In this document: positions 1 through 11,808 of the stretch, in pieces
Layout of the letters: every line of letters begins with the position of its first letter
Position numbering within the stretch: the stretch's first letter is position 1
Source: Girardinichthys multiradiatus
Taxonomy: Eukaryota > Chordata > Actinopteri > Cyprinodontiformes > Goodeidae
Direction of reading: 5' to 3'
Assembly (NCBI RefSeq): GCF_021462225.1
Contig: NC_061798.1
Coordinates: 25,955,320-26,019,319 of the forward strand
Length of the DNA: 64,000 nt
The notes under the pieces: generated by a model
Database searches by the model: none
What the model was told of the DNA's origin: nothing
What the model saw: the letters and a program-made list of their open reading frames with translations, nothing else
Program-made: the position numbers and the translations under genes

Positions 1-3000
1 GATGTAAGGGAACACCTTAAACATTTAAAGAAATCAGCCAAGATATTAGGAAGAAAACTATGGACCTCTGACAGGTTGGTGGCTCTTGGTGTAGGAACCA
101 AGTGCAGACAGACAGGCAGCAGCAGGAGAAGTTGAGTGGAGACGATTTAATGGATAAAAACAAACATAAACTTACAGGCAGGTGGAGACAGTTGTAGCCA
201 TGAACATAGATTGGCTTGGCAAGAATAATAGTCATGGACAACAGAATAAACCCACGAGGAGCAAACAAAATTGAGGAGTATATATATCCAGGTGAAACAA
301 GGAGACTGATTGGCATGGTCCAGGTGGACTGAATTACACTGTGGCAGAGGCAGAGAATGAAGACAAAACATGATTGGTCTAAGGAAAGAAACAATGACAA
401 TTAAACAAGAAACTAAAAGTAAAGGAAATGAACTAAAGCACCACATGGAAAACATAAGCAATCATGAACAAGATCCAAAGCAAAACTCAAACACCTTAAA
501 ATCATGACAGATCTCCACGTCTGTTTATTCGTTGGGTCTATTTTACACATGCCTGAAGGTGCCAAGTTTATACATTTCAAACATTGTGGGAATGTCAAGT
601 CATCAAACAGTTCAGGTTCTGTGCCCCAGAGTGTTGCTGCCAGATGTGCAAATCAACCCCAGAACAAAGCAAAAGAACATGCCGGCTGAAGCTGGTAAGA
701 GTCATTATTCACACTAAAATAAGTGCTGTTCTGACAAAGGCTGAAAGGCCACTGAGCAAGAAGGAAGCCATTACTCCATAAGTAACATAAAAAGCCAGAT
801 TACACTTTACAAAAAACATTTAATCGAATTTCATGTCAGACAGTGAGAAAATGGTTATGTGTTTGTTTATACAGTTAATCTAAACATCTGTTTCAATCTG
901 AAACATATGAAATCCATCTGAAAAACATGTTTCCCCTGTAAAAGTTTAGCTGGAATATCCCTTAAGATAGGCTGGCCAGAAATTTGGTTTCTTGAATTTA
1001 AAAAAAGCTTCATTGAGACAAATCGCTTTTTTTTCTTTTCTTAATAGTGCTGTTGTGCTTTTCTCATTGGAAGATGTATGGCTCATCATAACTGTGTGTA
1101 AATCTAACCCTAAATGAGTCAGAATCTAGGCTTGTTGGTTCCAAAAAGAACTGCTAATTAAACCATCACACCCATTTTTTTTCACCAGTCATCTGGAGAA
1201 AAGGAGCATCCTATATATTTGGGATTGAGACAGGTTATGTTAAAATGCCTTTTTAAAGAAATGTACAAAATATAAAGGAAACTGAGGTGAATCAGCCCAA
1301 TTCTCCCAAACAATTGTGAATTCTAACAAGCATGTTGCATGCAGATGAAACAGCGAGGGCTGCAGCAGGATGTATCGTTGTGACTCAGTTTAAAAAAAAT
1401 ATATACCACACGCCCTTCTGTTCTGTGTTGCTGCTTTATAAATATTACTGTGACTTAAACCTTGTTACCACACAGCTGCACAAACACGCACCACAGCTCA
1501 CTGGATCATCAGCCATGCATTCAGATAGCCTCTGTGTGGACACAATGAGCAGTTAAGCAAACATGCCCACATTATTTAGCCTTAAAACAACCTTAAGCGA
1601 CTCTTTTATGGAAATGATGTCTCTATTTACTTTTTGTATGTACATCTGTGAATTTAATGCAAAAACAAATTGCACAGTAAAATTTATTTGACATACCGCA
1701 GCTGTGAGAAAATAAGATGAGATATCCATTTTATGTGAGGAACAACCATCACATTGATCACTCAGTTGCAGTAAATCAGTCTGTGGTCTGACGTTGCATA
1801 ATACATGAGTGTGGTGCACTCCTAGATGGACTTGCAGAAACATTTTCTGCATTAGGAAAGATTGCTGAGTGCACACATGGTGAAAGTTTACTGGTTTAGA
1901 ACAAGGGACGGTCTGTTTTGTGTGGCTAAAAATTGTACTGAGAGGAAATATTTTTGTGACTCCAGGATTCTCTGAAACAAACATACAGTACTAACCTCAT
2001 CCAGCAGGGGGCGTCCAGAAGTCATGTGGTTAATTCTGAATGTCACATTCCAATAACAAAATGCTTAAAATGTGTTAATAATTAATTTATGATTATTAAC
2101 TCATTAAATAAATTAGTTATTATCACAACCTTTAGCCTATTGCTTTTACCAGAAGCAATTATTTAAATGCTTTTGTTTTCCCTTTAGGCTCATCATGTTT
2201 TCTTGTTTGTTGTTAAGTCTGGTCCTTAAAAGTCAGGATTGAACTGGACTATATGTAGTTAGATCTGAATCTAACTATATGATTAGACTCGATTGAATTG
2301 ATCTGAAGTAAAGTTTCTCATGATTGTATTCCGTACGATTGGAGATTAATTGAATGGCGTGTTGCAAACTGGGTTACAGAATCCATCTAAATAATATTTA
2401 AATGGAATTGAAGCTTTGTTCATTTCTGTTTCTTTGGTGCATTATTTACTGTTTTGATCTAGTAATGACACATATTTATTTATTTATTGTGGTACTTTTG
2501 TGCCTCCTTACTTTTGGATCTTATTTCATATTAGAGGCAGAGGAGTTTTTCACAGGAATACCAAATTCACAAAAATAAAGGAAATAAATTCTCATGTGAA
2601 AAGATCCCAAGAGGACACGAAAGGGACTCCACAAGGACAAAAAACAACCACAAAATGTAACACCAGCACTAAACACTAAATGAAATGGTTGACATTGTCT
2701 TCGACAGACACCAAAATCGCACCAAAAAGGGGAGCAAAACAGTTCAGCAAAAAGATCTATGTAATGAAACAGCAACCAGCAAGAGATGCAAAAATAATAT
2801 CAATTCCCTGAAAAACATAAACTTGTACAAAAACAACAAAAAAGTAATTGAAAAATAACTAATAACAAAAACATATAAACTCTAAGACTCAGATGAAACG
2901 TGAAGAAAGTGGGACGAAATACATAATCCCAACAGCACAGACAAGAAAGTCAAATCTCTGGACATTAAAAACATGACAGAACGTGACTATTATAGTGTCT

Positions 3001-4607
3001 CTTTTTGGTACAGGTTATACCAGGGGAGGCAATTGATTTACCTCAATATTTTATTAACTATATAATCAACCACAGTACATTTCAACTAATGTAAGAATTT
3101 GCCAAGTGGTCTGAATTACTCCTAGAGGACTTGTGTGTTTAGCAGCTCCTGAAATCAGAGGGACAGGGTTACAGTTGCTACAATGATGTAGAATAAGTTT
3201 AGAGGAAGTTTCATTCATTATGAGTCTTTGAAGACAGAAAGAGGCAATATTCTTTTTAGGGTTAAGCATGAAATAATGTGTGAGGCTGATAAACCAGAAG
3301 AAAGCCACCATACATTAATCAGATAGCTGCTGTTTATGCCCCAGGAGGAAATGTTTACCATGAAGCTTTGATTTTTCACAGCATCACAATGCTTGTGCAT
3401 CGTGAGTGTTCCTGCAGTTCAGAACCAAGCTCTCAGCTCTGCAGTGGTCGGCAATTACAATTCTGGATGAATTCCAAGATCATTTTTCTTTATCCCACCG
3501 TTTCCCTACAATCCTACTAAACCCCACCCCCGTTTCTCTACTCTTGAGCCTTATTCACTTTATTTTATTTTTGCCCTCATGATCCAGTTTATTTTCTTCT
3601 CTTCCCACTAGTGCCCCCTCTTTTCAGCCCTACCTTGCATCATACGTCTATTTTTCCCTTCCTTCCCTTCCTACTTTTGCTCCTATTTAACTCAAGAATC
3701 TTTTCTGGTGTTCTTCATTTCTTCCCAAATCGGCTCTTTAGGTCATCCTTCAGTCAGACCCCTGTTTCTGGCCATCTTTGCTTCTTTACATTTCAAGTCT
3801 AATTTTCTTGAAAACAAACCTTCTCCTATAACCAGTATTTGAACAAAAGCTTAATGAAAAACAGTGTGTGCAGATCAAAATTTGTCAACAATCGACGTAT
3901 GATAGCTTACACCATGAGCAAAAACTCATGAAAGCTATTTCATATTTGAGCTATAATCATAAGTAAGGTCATCAGATATATGCTGTGACATTCAGTGCTG
4001 TGAGAAGGTTTTTAAATCATATGCCTTCAGCTGATTCAGTCTCCTATCTGAAGACTTCCTATTTACCCTCTGCCAGAATAAACAATGTAGGCACATGCCC
4101 TGCATAAATCATTACCTCACCAAGGGAAAAAAACAGCGGGGAACACGTCCTCTAAAGAGATTATGAATCTGTTTTGGTTTCATAAATTCTTGCCTCTGAG
4201 CAAAATTTGCAATCATCCAAATTCATTTGCTTTCACTGTCATTCTGTATTCCATTTCAGTGACCCAATTTATGTCAATCGGAGCAGTTTTATTGTCAATT
4301 AAGATCTGAATGCGCTGTTTGATGTTTAGTTATGAAAATTACATTCAAAAGAGTTTTGAGAAGAAACGCTTTCCACGTTTGAAACGTTATTGGATGAGTC
4401 TAAAACTTCCAGCGGCCCAAAAAATTTAAACAAACTCACGAGAGGGATTCAGTGTGGTCACGAAGAAACGATGAAACAGACTCAATCGCACAAAGCGCAT
4501 AATATATTGCTCATTCACCCAATCAATTCAATCTAAACTCATGGTCTGCCTTCAAAAGCATAAAATCTGGTGGATCTGCAGTCCTGCTTTAGGCAAACAC
4601 CACTTAC
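1..4607. other. Gene-poor AT-rich flank, probably intron 1 of the gene starting at 4665
   Basis: No exon or recognisable transposon protein could be supported here on either strand. The longest open frame (minus strand, 1553-1984, 143 codons) has no recognisable motif and looks like chance. If the signal-peptide exon at 4608-4665 is real, this stretch is its first intron and the remaining exons lie beyond the left edge. A CTCF-like core motif sits at 2001-2016. Confidence 0.4.
2001..2016 (+). promoter_or_regulatory. CTCF-like motif
   Basis: The string CCAGCAGGGGGCGTCC closely matches the core of the vertebrate CTCF consensus (CCASNAGRKGGCRS). It is a single motif match with no functional evidence. 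Confidence 0.35.
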
Positions 4608-4665
4608 CTTTAGTCTGAAAATCAATCAGAAGAAACAGCAAAGTCCACCACAAGAACGGCTTCAT
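4608..4665 (-). CDS. Probable first coding exon (signal peptide) of an unidentified secreted or membrane protein
   Basis: On the minus strand an ATG at 4665 (GAGATGA context, purine at -3) opens a 19-codon segment beginning MKPFLWWTLLFLLIDF. This is a basic residue, then a long hydrophobic core, and so a textbook signal peptide. The exon ends AAAG followed by GTAAGTGG, a near-perfect donor, giving a phase-1 intron directly after the leader. That arrangement is common in immunoglobulin-like, cytokine-receptor and Cys-loop receptor genes; the nicotinic receptor gene in this window has the same phase-1 break. Upstream sequence (4700-5300) is locally CpG-richer, as expected for a promoter. No second exon is recognisable before the left edge, so the product is unknown. 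A chance hydrophobic ORF next to a chance donor is the alternative. Confidence 0.5.
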
Positions 4666-4699
4666 CTCTCCCTCCTGTGTGCCTAAGGGATCGCCTTCA

Positions 4700-5330
4700 C
4701 TTGAAAAAAAGACCAGGACAGCAGTCGGTGTAATCAATGAGAGAAATAAATAAAGCAGAACAGCATGGGGAAATGTTCCGTGTCTTCCCCGGTGCCGTCG
4801 CTGTGGCCGTGCGCTCCTGAATCCAAACTTGACTTGATTCGTCCCTCCCCTGTGAACGCTCAGCTCCCCTCTGGCGCATCCACTCTGACTGCCAACACAG
4901 GGAGGGATTTAGATCAGGTAGAGGGAAGAAATAGATGCAATCTTTAAGTTTAAACTTAGGAATGCAGTCTCACTAATTTCTGAGACTTGTTTCGTGTTCT
5001 TGTAAGTTTCTGCGTTAAAGTGTTGTCAGATCTAAAAATTAACGACTTGTGAAAGCAGAGAGAAATAAAATAAAAAAAAGGCTCGTTTCAGCACCACTGA
5101 GAGCGCAGTCCATGGTCCTGACATGACTTTTGAATTTCTTTTCACTTAAAACTGCTGTTAATCGTTGGTCTGTAGCGCAATCACTGCATTTCACGATTCC
5201 CTCCAGCTGAGGTTAGATGAAGAGCGTCTGGCATGCGGTGTCTGTTCTCAGCCACTAAACAGCAGCACTGCGCCGCGTTGCGCTGAGAAGTCTTATTTAG
5301 ATGCTCCCTGTGAGCTCCCCTTGTGTCTGT
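4700..5330 (-). promoter_or_regulatory. Possible 5' UTR and promoter region of the minus-strand gene starting at 4665
   Basis: Compared with its surroundings this stretch has more CpG (for example near 4790-4815 and the GCGCCGCGTTGCGC cluster around 5270-5285). It lies directly upstream of the signal-peptide exon. No canonical TATA box was assigned. This is inference from composition and position only. Confidence 0.3.
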
Positions 5331-5619
5331 TTAACAGCTTCTAGATTATCCTGATTGGGTTAATTTTAGCCACTGATTTTATATGCTCAGTTTAACGTCA
5401 CCTAACAAACTGGGGCGAAATGCGACCCCAAGCCGAGCTGAGAAAAATGCTGAAGAGAGTTAAGAGAAAGAAACCGACAGTGTTGGGTGTTTTAAGCCAA
5501 ACATAATCTTAATGATTGTTCCAAAGTATGATTTATGTTATTGTTTAGCTCAGTTTTAACCTATACCTTTAACAGAAATTTTACAAATATTATCTCATCA
5601 ACATTATTTTAAAGATCCA

Positions 5620-5923
5620 TGCCCCCTGAGGCTTTTCACATTTTCTGACGTTACAACCACGAACCTCAATGTACTTCTTTTGAATTTTAAGTGATAGACC
5701 AATACGTACCTGTGTGGTACATGGAAAGAGTAACATGGGTTTCATTAGTTGTTCTTTTTTTTCTTTTTTTTTTAACAAAAAACCCAACCTGAGACATGTG
5801 GCCTTTACATGTATTCACCCCCACTTTAAAATGACACCCAAATATAAAAAAAAAAACAGTGACCTCCCTACTGTTTTCATGCCCTCCACAAATATTTTTG
5901 AAAAAAGCACAAGAAAAATAGTA
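5620..5923. mobile_element. Left part of an old Tc1-like relic, interrupted by the element at 5924-7533
   Basis: The stretch around 5630-5720 (CACATTTTCTGACGTTACAACC and following) matches the terminal region of a common teleost Tc1-like family. The sequence after the younger insertion (7536-7740) looks like decayed transposase-coding DNA of the same kind, so the two are probably halves of one relic. No ORF survives. Confidence 0.45.
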
Positions 5924-7533
5924 CAGGTCCTTCTCAAAATATTAGCATATTGTGATAAAGTTCATTATTTTCCATAATGTCATGATGAAAATTTAACATT
6001 CATATATTTTAGATTCATTGCACACTAACTGAAATATTTCAGGTCTTTTATTGTCTTAATACGGATGATTTTGGCATACAGCTCATGAAAACCCAAAATT
6101 CCTATCTCACAAAATTAGCATATCATTAAAAGGGTCTCTAAACGAGCTATGAACCTAATCATCTGAATCAACGAGTTAACTCTAAACACCTGCAAAAGAT
6201 TCCTGAGGCCTTTAAAACTCCCAGCCTGGTTCATCACTCAAAACCCCAATCATGGGTAAGACTGCCGGCCTGACTGCTGTCCAGAAGGCCACTATTGACA
6301 CCCTCAAGCAAGAGGATAAGACACAGAAAGAAATTTCTGAACAAATAGGCTGTTCCCAGAGTGCTGTATCAAGGCACCTCAGTGGAAAGTCTGTGGGAAG
6401 GAAAAAGTGTGGCAGAAAACGCTGCACAACGAGAAGAGGTGACCGGACCCTGAGGAGGTTTGTGGAGAAGGGCCGATTCCAGACCTTGGGGGACCTGCAG
6501 AAGCAGTGGACTGAGTCTGGAGTAGAAACATCCAGAGCCCCCGTGCACAGGCGTGTGCAGGAAATGGGCTACAGGTGCTGCATACCCCAGGTCAAGCCAC
6601 TTTTGAACCAGAAACAGCGGCAGAAGCGCCTGACCTGGGCTACAGAGAAGCAGCACTGGACTGTTGCTCAGTGGTCCAAAGTACTTTTTTTGGATGAAAG
6701 CAAATTCTGTATGTCATTCAGAAATCAAGGTGCCAGAGTCTGGAGGAAGACTGGGGAGAAGGAAATGCCAACATGCCAGAAGTCCAGTGTCAAGTACCCA
6801 CAGTCAGTGATGGTCTGGGGTGCCGTGTCAGCTGCTGGTGTTGGTCCACTGTGTTTTATCAAGGGCAGGGTCAATGCAGCTAGCTATCAGGAGATTTTGG
6901 AGCACTTCATCCTTCCATCTGCTGAAAAGCTTTATGGAGATGAAGATTTCATTTTTCAGCACAACCTGGCACCTGCTCACAGTGCCAAAACCACTGGTAA
7001 ATGGTTTACTGACCATGGTATCACTGTGCTCAATTGGCCTGCCAACTCTCCTGACCTGAACCCCATAGAGAATCTGTGGGATATTGTGAAGAGAACGTTG
7101 AGAGACTCAAGACCCAACACTCTGGATGAGCTAAAGGCCGCTATCGAAGCATCCTGGGCCTCCATAAGACCTCAGCAGTGCCACAGGCTGATTGCCTCCA
7201 TGCCACGCCGCATTGAAGCAGTCATTTCTGCCAAAAGGTTCCCGACCAAGTATTGAGTGCATAACTGTACATGATTATTTGAAGATTGACGTTTTTTGTA
7301 TTAAAAACACTTTTCTTTTATTGGTCGGATGAAATATGCTAATTTTGTGAGATAGGAGTTTTGGGTTTTCATGAGCTGTATGCCAAAATCATCCGTATTA
7401 AGACAATAAAATACCTGAAATATTTCAGTTAGTGTGCAATGAATCTAAAATATATGAATGTTAAATTTTCATCATTACATTATGGAAAATAATGAACTTT
7501 ATCACAATATGCTAATATTTTGAGAAGGACCTG
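5924..7533 (+). mobile_element. Nearly intact Tc1-like transposon, family A copy 1
   Basis: The element begins CAGGTCCTTCTCAAAATATT and ends with its reverse complement, flanked on both sides by the TA dinucleotide expected of Tc1/mariner insertion (5922-5923 and 7534-7535). The terminal inverted repeats are about 200 bp long (5924 to about 6126, and about 7331 to 7533) and include the subterminal string AAAATTAGCATAT. One uninterrupted transposase ORF lies inside. A second copy at 53561-55128 is colinear except for a 42-bp deletion there. Confidence 0.93.
6252..7256 (+). CDS. Tc1-like transposase, full length but with a catalytic Asp to Asn change
   Basis: The 334-codon frame is the normal length for a Tc1-type DDE transposase, which binds the terminal repeats and cuts and pastes the element into TA sites. 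The N-terminal half carries paired-type helix-turn-helix segments (EISEQIGCSQSAVSRHLSG, residues about 29-47) and a basic GRKKCGRKR linker. The catalytic domain shows Asp148 in FLDESKF, then FQHNLAPAH where the second acidic residue should be, then Glu273 in SPDLNPIENLW. Residue 238 is Asn; the sister copy has Asp at the equivalent position. The spacing from 238 to 273 fits DD34E. Because DDE transposases need all three acidic residues to hold the metal ions, this protein is probably inactive despite the open frame. The start is the first ATG after the TIR. Confidence 0.92.
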   Translation: MGKTAGLTAVQKATIDTLKQEDKTQKEISEQIGCSQSAVSRHLSGKSVGRKKCGRKRCTTRRGDRTLRRFVEKGRFQTLGDLQKQWTESGVETSRAPVHRRVQEMGYRCCIPQVKPLLNQKQRQKRLTWATEKQHWTVAQWSKVLFLDESKFCMSFRNQGARVWRKTGEKEMPTCQKSSVKYPQSVMVWGAVSAAGVGPLCFIKGRVNAASYQEILEHFILPSAEKLYGDEDFIFQHNLAPAHSAKTTGKWFTDHGITVLNWPANSPDLNPIENLWDIVKRTLRDSRPNTLDELKAAIEASWASIRPQQCHRLIASMPRRIEAVISAKRFPTKY

Positions 7534-7535
7534 TA

Positions 7536-7740
7536 TTGTTGAAAGAAACTCCTAGGAAAACCAAGACTACAAAACGCCCTCAGCACTCCCTCCCCAGGGA
7601 CTGAGGAACTGGTCAAACTGATCATTTTGACGCAGCTAAATTAAGGGACATGCTGAAAGGAAAAACTGTAAGAGGCTCCAAAAAACTTGAGACTGATGCA
7701 GAGGTTCACCTCAAATGTGTTATAATGCATCCAATTTGTC
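7536..7740 (+). mobile_element. Right part of the old Tc1-like relic
   Basis: The text around 7650-7715 (AAAACTGTAAGAGGCTCC, then ACTTGAGACTGATGCAGAGG) resembles decayed transposase-coding sequence of teleost Tc1 elements, in which a similar segment precedes the second catalytic Asp. It has no open frame. It abuts the TA flank of the younger element, consistent with nesting. Confidence 0.4.
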
Positions 7741-10700
7741 TGAGCTTGGGCATAAATTTCCCTCTCTAGACGTGCATAGCTTATAGAGACCTAACCCCAA
7801 AACACTTACAGCTGTAATTTAAGTGAACTTTGGTTTCAGTATTGACTCAGGAGCTGAATACAAACGCACACGGCACTTTTTGATCTTTATTCTGTTTATG
7901 AACTACATTGTGTTGGTCTCTCACATCAAAAACCTATAAGATTATTTTGTTTATGATTGTAATGAGACAAAATCAATCTTCAGTCACATGTATGTATTTG
8001 CAAGACATTGTAAATAACTTACTTGGATTTTACCTACGGTGAGCCATAGGTAATTCCATCAAGATGTAACCAAATACAAGGCAGAAACAAGGCTGATACA
8101 TACAAACACTTCGATTCAATAATGGCAAAATACACTAACTCAGTGTTATTACTAAATAAATAATTTAGCCTGTGGTCATATTCCTCGAGGAAAAGTCGAC
8201 CAGCTTGAAGCACATGTGACATAAATAATAAGTCAGCCCATGAATCATGGTGAACGTACACTGGTGGTATTATAGTGTCACTCTTTCACCATGCGGCTTT
8301 ACCTTCCAGGGTGAAAGTTGTGGAAAAAACAAATACTGTCTTATGTAAACAAATTAGCTGAGACAAGAAACGTTCTCTCTTATTTTTGTGCATGTATTAA
8401 CAAGCGAAACTCCTCTCAGCGGACGCTTTAGTTTGACAGAAAGAATGCTGCTGGAATAAAACAGGCAGCTGGATCTGTACTTTTTCCAGTGACTCTTGAG
8501 AACACTGGAGGCAGAATAGCTAAAAAAGCCACAAAAGACTGTAAGTACAGAAAAATTCTGACCTCAGCTCTAATGTCTTTTCAGGGTCTGGTTTAGACTC
8601 ATCTCTAAAGCCCAAATTAGACTTGAAATAAAATCCAGGGAAAGAAGAAGGGAATAAGAATACGGGTTTACTGAGGAGGGGAAATACAGGTGGAAACAGT
8701 ATAAAACATTACAGGTGCATTACCAGTCCACAGTAACAAAATGTACTTCTCTTCATTTATTCTACTTTTGTTTTATTTATTTATTTATTTGCTTTTTTTT
8801 TTCTTTGTCAGTCAAGACAATATTCCACACTGATGGACGGTAACGGTAACTAAACATGGACAGAAAACAAGGAGAAAAAAAAGGTTCTAACAAATTAAAA
8901 GAAGAACTCATACAGAACCAGACCTCTTCATTTATACCACATCTATCACCACTAAGCAATCCCTGCTTAAGGGCTTCCTCAGAAGCATGTTTCTCATTTC
9001 AACACAGCCAATGCATTTTATTTTCCTCTTTCCTTTTCTTTTCCTTTGCTCAGCAGTAATCAGTTTACCCAGTGAGGCAGTAGCTGCACGAAATGGACAG
9101 ATGAAGAAAAACAGAATAAGAACAACATGGATAATGTGCTTTTGATGTCGCGGTTGCTGCCACCAGACAAATGCTGTGTTTTCAGTGCAGCGTCATGACA
9201 CACTCATCTTTGCCAGCCATATTAGACAAGCTGTTTAAGAGGAGGAACTGGGCACAAATCAGTGTTTCTGCCAGGACAGTTTAACATGATGCCTCAGAAC
9301 CTGCACCACTGTCCTGCCATGAAATATTTAATTCAAGTCTGTTGTGAAAGCTAAGTCCCAAATCCTCTCTTTCCCTGTTTATGTTGCATTTTCTTACATT
9401 TCATGCATCCTTCATCCCATCTCTTTTCTCTTCACATACCTGTGGCCCACGTCTGAACCTGCTCTCATTCATTCTGATCAATAATCTGCAGTTTTTCTTC
9501 CTCAAATGGAAGACAACACACAAAAATATCCATCTGCCTAGCTGTAACTTTTAGCCCATCCTGAATTATTCACACCCATATATCTGCACCACATCCCTTT
9601 GACCCAGAGAAGAGCTTTTATTTTCAACCCTAAGCAGTGAAATAGGTCATTTTTTTTTCATCCTTGGTACGATCATGCAACTGAGGTAAATTTAATGGAG
9701 TAGAGCGACGAGGGGCTTTTGAGAGCTTCCAGAAGGCAGGAATGTAAATATCTCGTCTTTGCTATGAAGTGAGGGTGAAATACCAGCATTGGAGTGGTGA
9801 AGAAAGGAGATCAGGGCTGCCAAAGGTAGAGCAGAAAGTGTGATTTTTGAAACAATCAGCTGCCCCATTCAATGAACCACTTCAGGTAGCCCAAACAGCT
9901 GTCTTCTCTTGCAAACTGCTGCAGTCTGATGCAATGTGTGGCAAAAATGTCAGATATTCATTCATGTGAAGACAACAGCTCTAAAAAAAAGGAAAGTTAA
10001 GAAATCCTACAGATAGTCTCAACAAAATTACATATAATAGGTTTTAGAGCAAGTTTTACAGGTTTTTCTTTTTTTATTTGAGTTTGGAGGTCAGTGTACC
10101 AAATACAGAAGGAATTTGTTTGATTTACCAAACTGACTCAGTATATGAACAACTTGAATACATGAAAAAATTCTTTGAGTATAAAAGTCAAAATTTATCG
10201 TGTATTTCCTATTGACACAAAGTCAATATTTTACATACAGGCTCATATTTGTACACACTTTCTTATAATATTTGGCTCCTTGAAATCAAATATCTTGCCT
10301 TTCCCAAAGCCCCAAGATTAACTTAATTCAAAATTTATTGACTATATTTATGGGCAGCTCTCTGTCAACCAGCACTCAGGATGTGCTAAGAATCTCAGGG
10401 TGGCTGAACTAGACGAAAACTAGGTGAGGCAATGGTAAGCAAGGATCCATGTTTCTGCAGATCTACAGGATATGTTTGTGGGTGGATAAGCAGCGGCATG
10501 AAGGTAGGTTGACCAGGCAAGTTCAGTTGGATTAGTGGTGAGCTATCAAGAAACATTTTTCAGGTGAGTATTGTTGGTGTGATGTAAACCGGGAATTGGC
10601 GTGAGGATTTGTAAGATATAAGTAAGATAGTTCAGCTTAACACTCAAGATGAGTACCAAGTGTAAACAACTTCTTGTCATTGGAACACTACAGGGGTTGG

Positions 10701-11740
10701 ATTACTGCAGTATTCTGGCAATGTAGAAGAGTCCTGGTAGTCCTGGGAGATGATACTTTTACAACGATTCAAGGCAGCCCTCGCAGGGAAGGGAAGAGAA
10801 GACATCGACAACGCGCAACATCTCTCCGCAAGATCATCACAAAAAATCTTTAAAATGACAACAGGATTTCATATCCAAAAAATAATAATACAGAGAAAAC
10901 ATACAAGAAAACCAAGTAAAGACCATTAGAACAAAGAACTGGCAAAGACAAAGGGAGACTCAGGGACTATATACATACTGAGGGTCTAAATGATTGATAC
11001 AATGCAAGTGTGATGATTAATAAATGAGGGTCAGATGTGAGAAGGAGCCAGGAAGCAGGACCAATTGAATCCAACCAGAAAGGATTCTTACTGAGTGAAA
11101 GAAAGCACAGTAGATGGTGAATGTTGAATGGTAAATGGACAGAACTTATATAATGTCTTTCCAGTAATACTGACTATTCAAATCTAGAGCCACATTTACC
11201 TAATCACACTCACAAATGTGTACGCATTCCTACACCAATACGCAGATCTGTAGGTAATAAACTAATAATATCTCATCAAAATCCACCCAAACATCTACAA
11301 TCATCTGTAGACCATGGCATCCACATGCAGTTGTTGTTTGGAAAGACATCAAAAGTCAAACCTTTTACATTGATGGTAAAAAAAAAAAAGAATCTTAAAT
11401 TTAAGAAATTGTTTCATTTAAGTTTAATAATGTTCAATATACAAAATGTCTAAGTTGTTGCTGCTGGTTATAAAGTAATTGCTAAAGGCCAGTTTTTGCC
11501 CCTTGTTGTGTCTTAAACTCACATCATTAGTTTAAGATTTTTATATTTTTTTACCTAAACTCTGTCAAAACAACTTCCCTGCATTTTTTATCAGAAGATG
11601 CAAGGAACGCCAAGTTAAAACAATCTTGCTCCTGAAGAGGATTATCAGCTTACTGCTCACACCTACACACAAATGCAAATGTTTGTTGTGATTTTGAATA
11701 TGAATATATTATTTAATATTAATACTTTAATATTTTGTTA
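7741..11740. other. Noncoding stretch without recognisable genes
   Basis: No conserved exon, RNA gene or transposase remnant could be supported. Short A/T runs and an AG/CA-rich segment (about 10440-11000) suggest old unidentified repeat DNA, but no family can be named. Confidence 0.4.
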
Positions 11741-11808
11741 AATAATATTTCGGTCTGTTAAGGGTTGTCCTGTGAATACCAGCCTAAGGCGGTGGTATTA
11801 GGACAAAA

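Noticed and set aside
1553..1984. 143-codon minus-strand ORF as a gene
   Set aside because: No domain, no signal or membrane pattern, no splice context, and AT-rich surroundings where such a frame can occur by chance.
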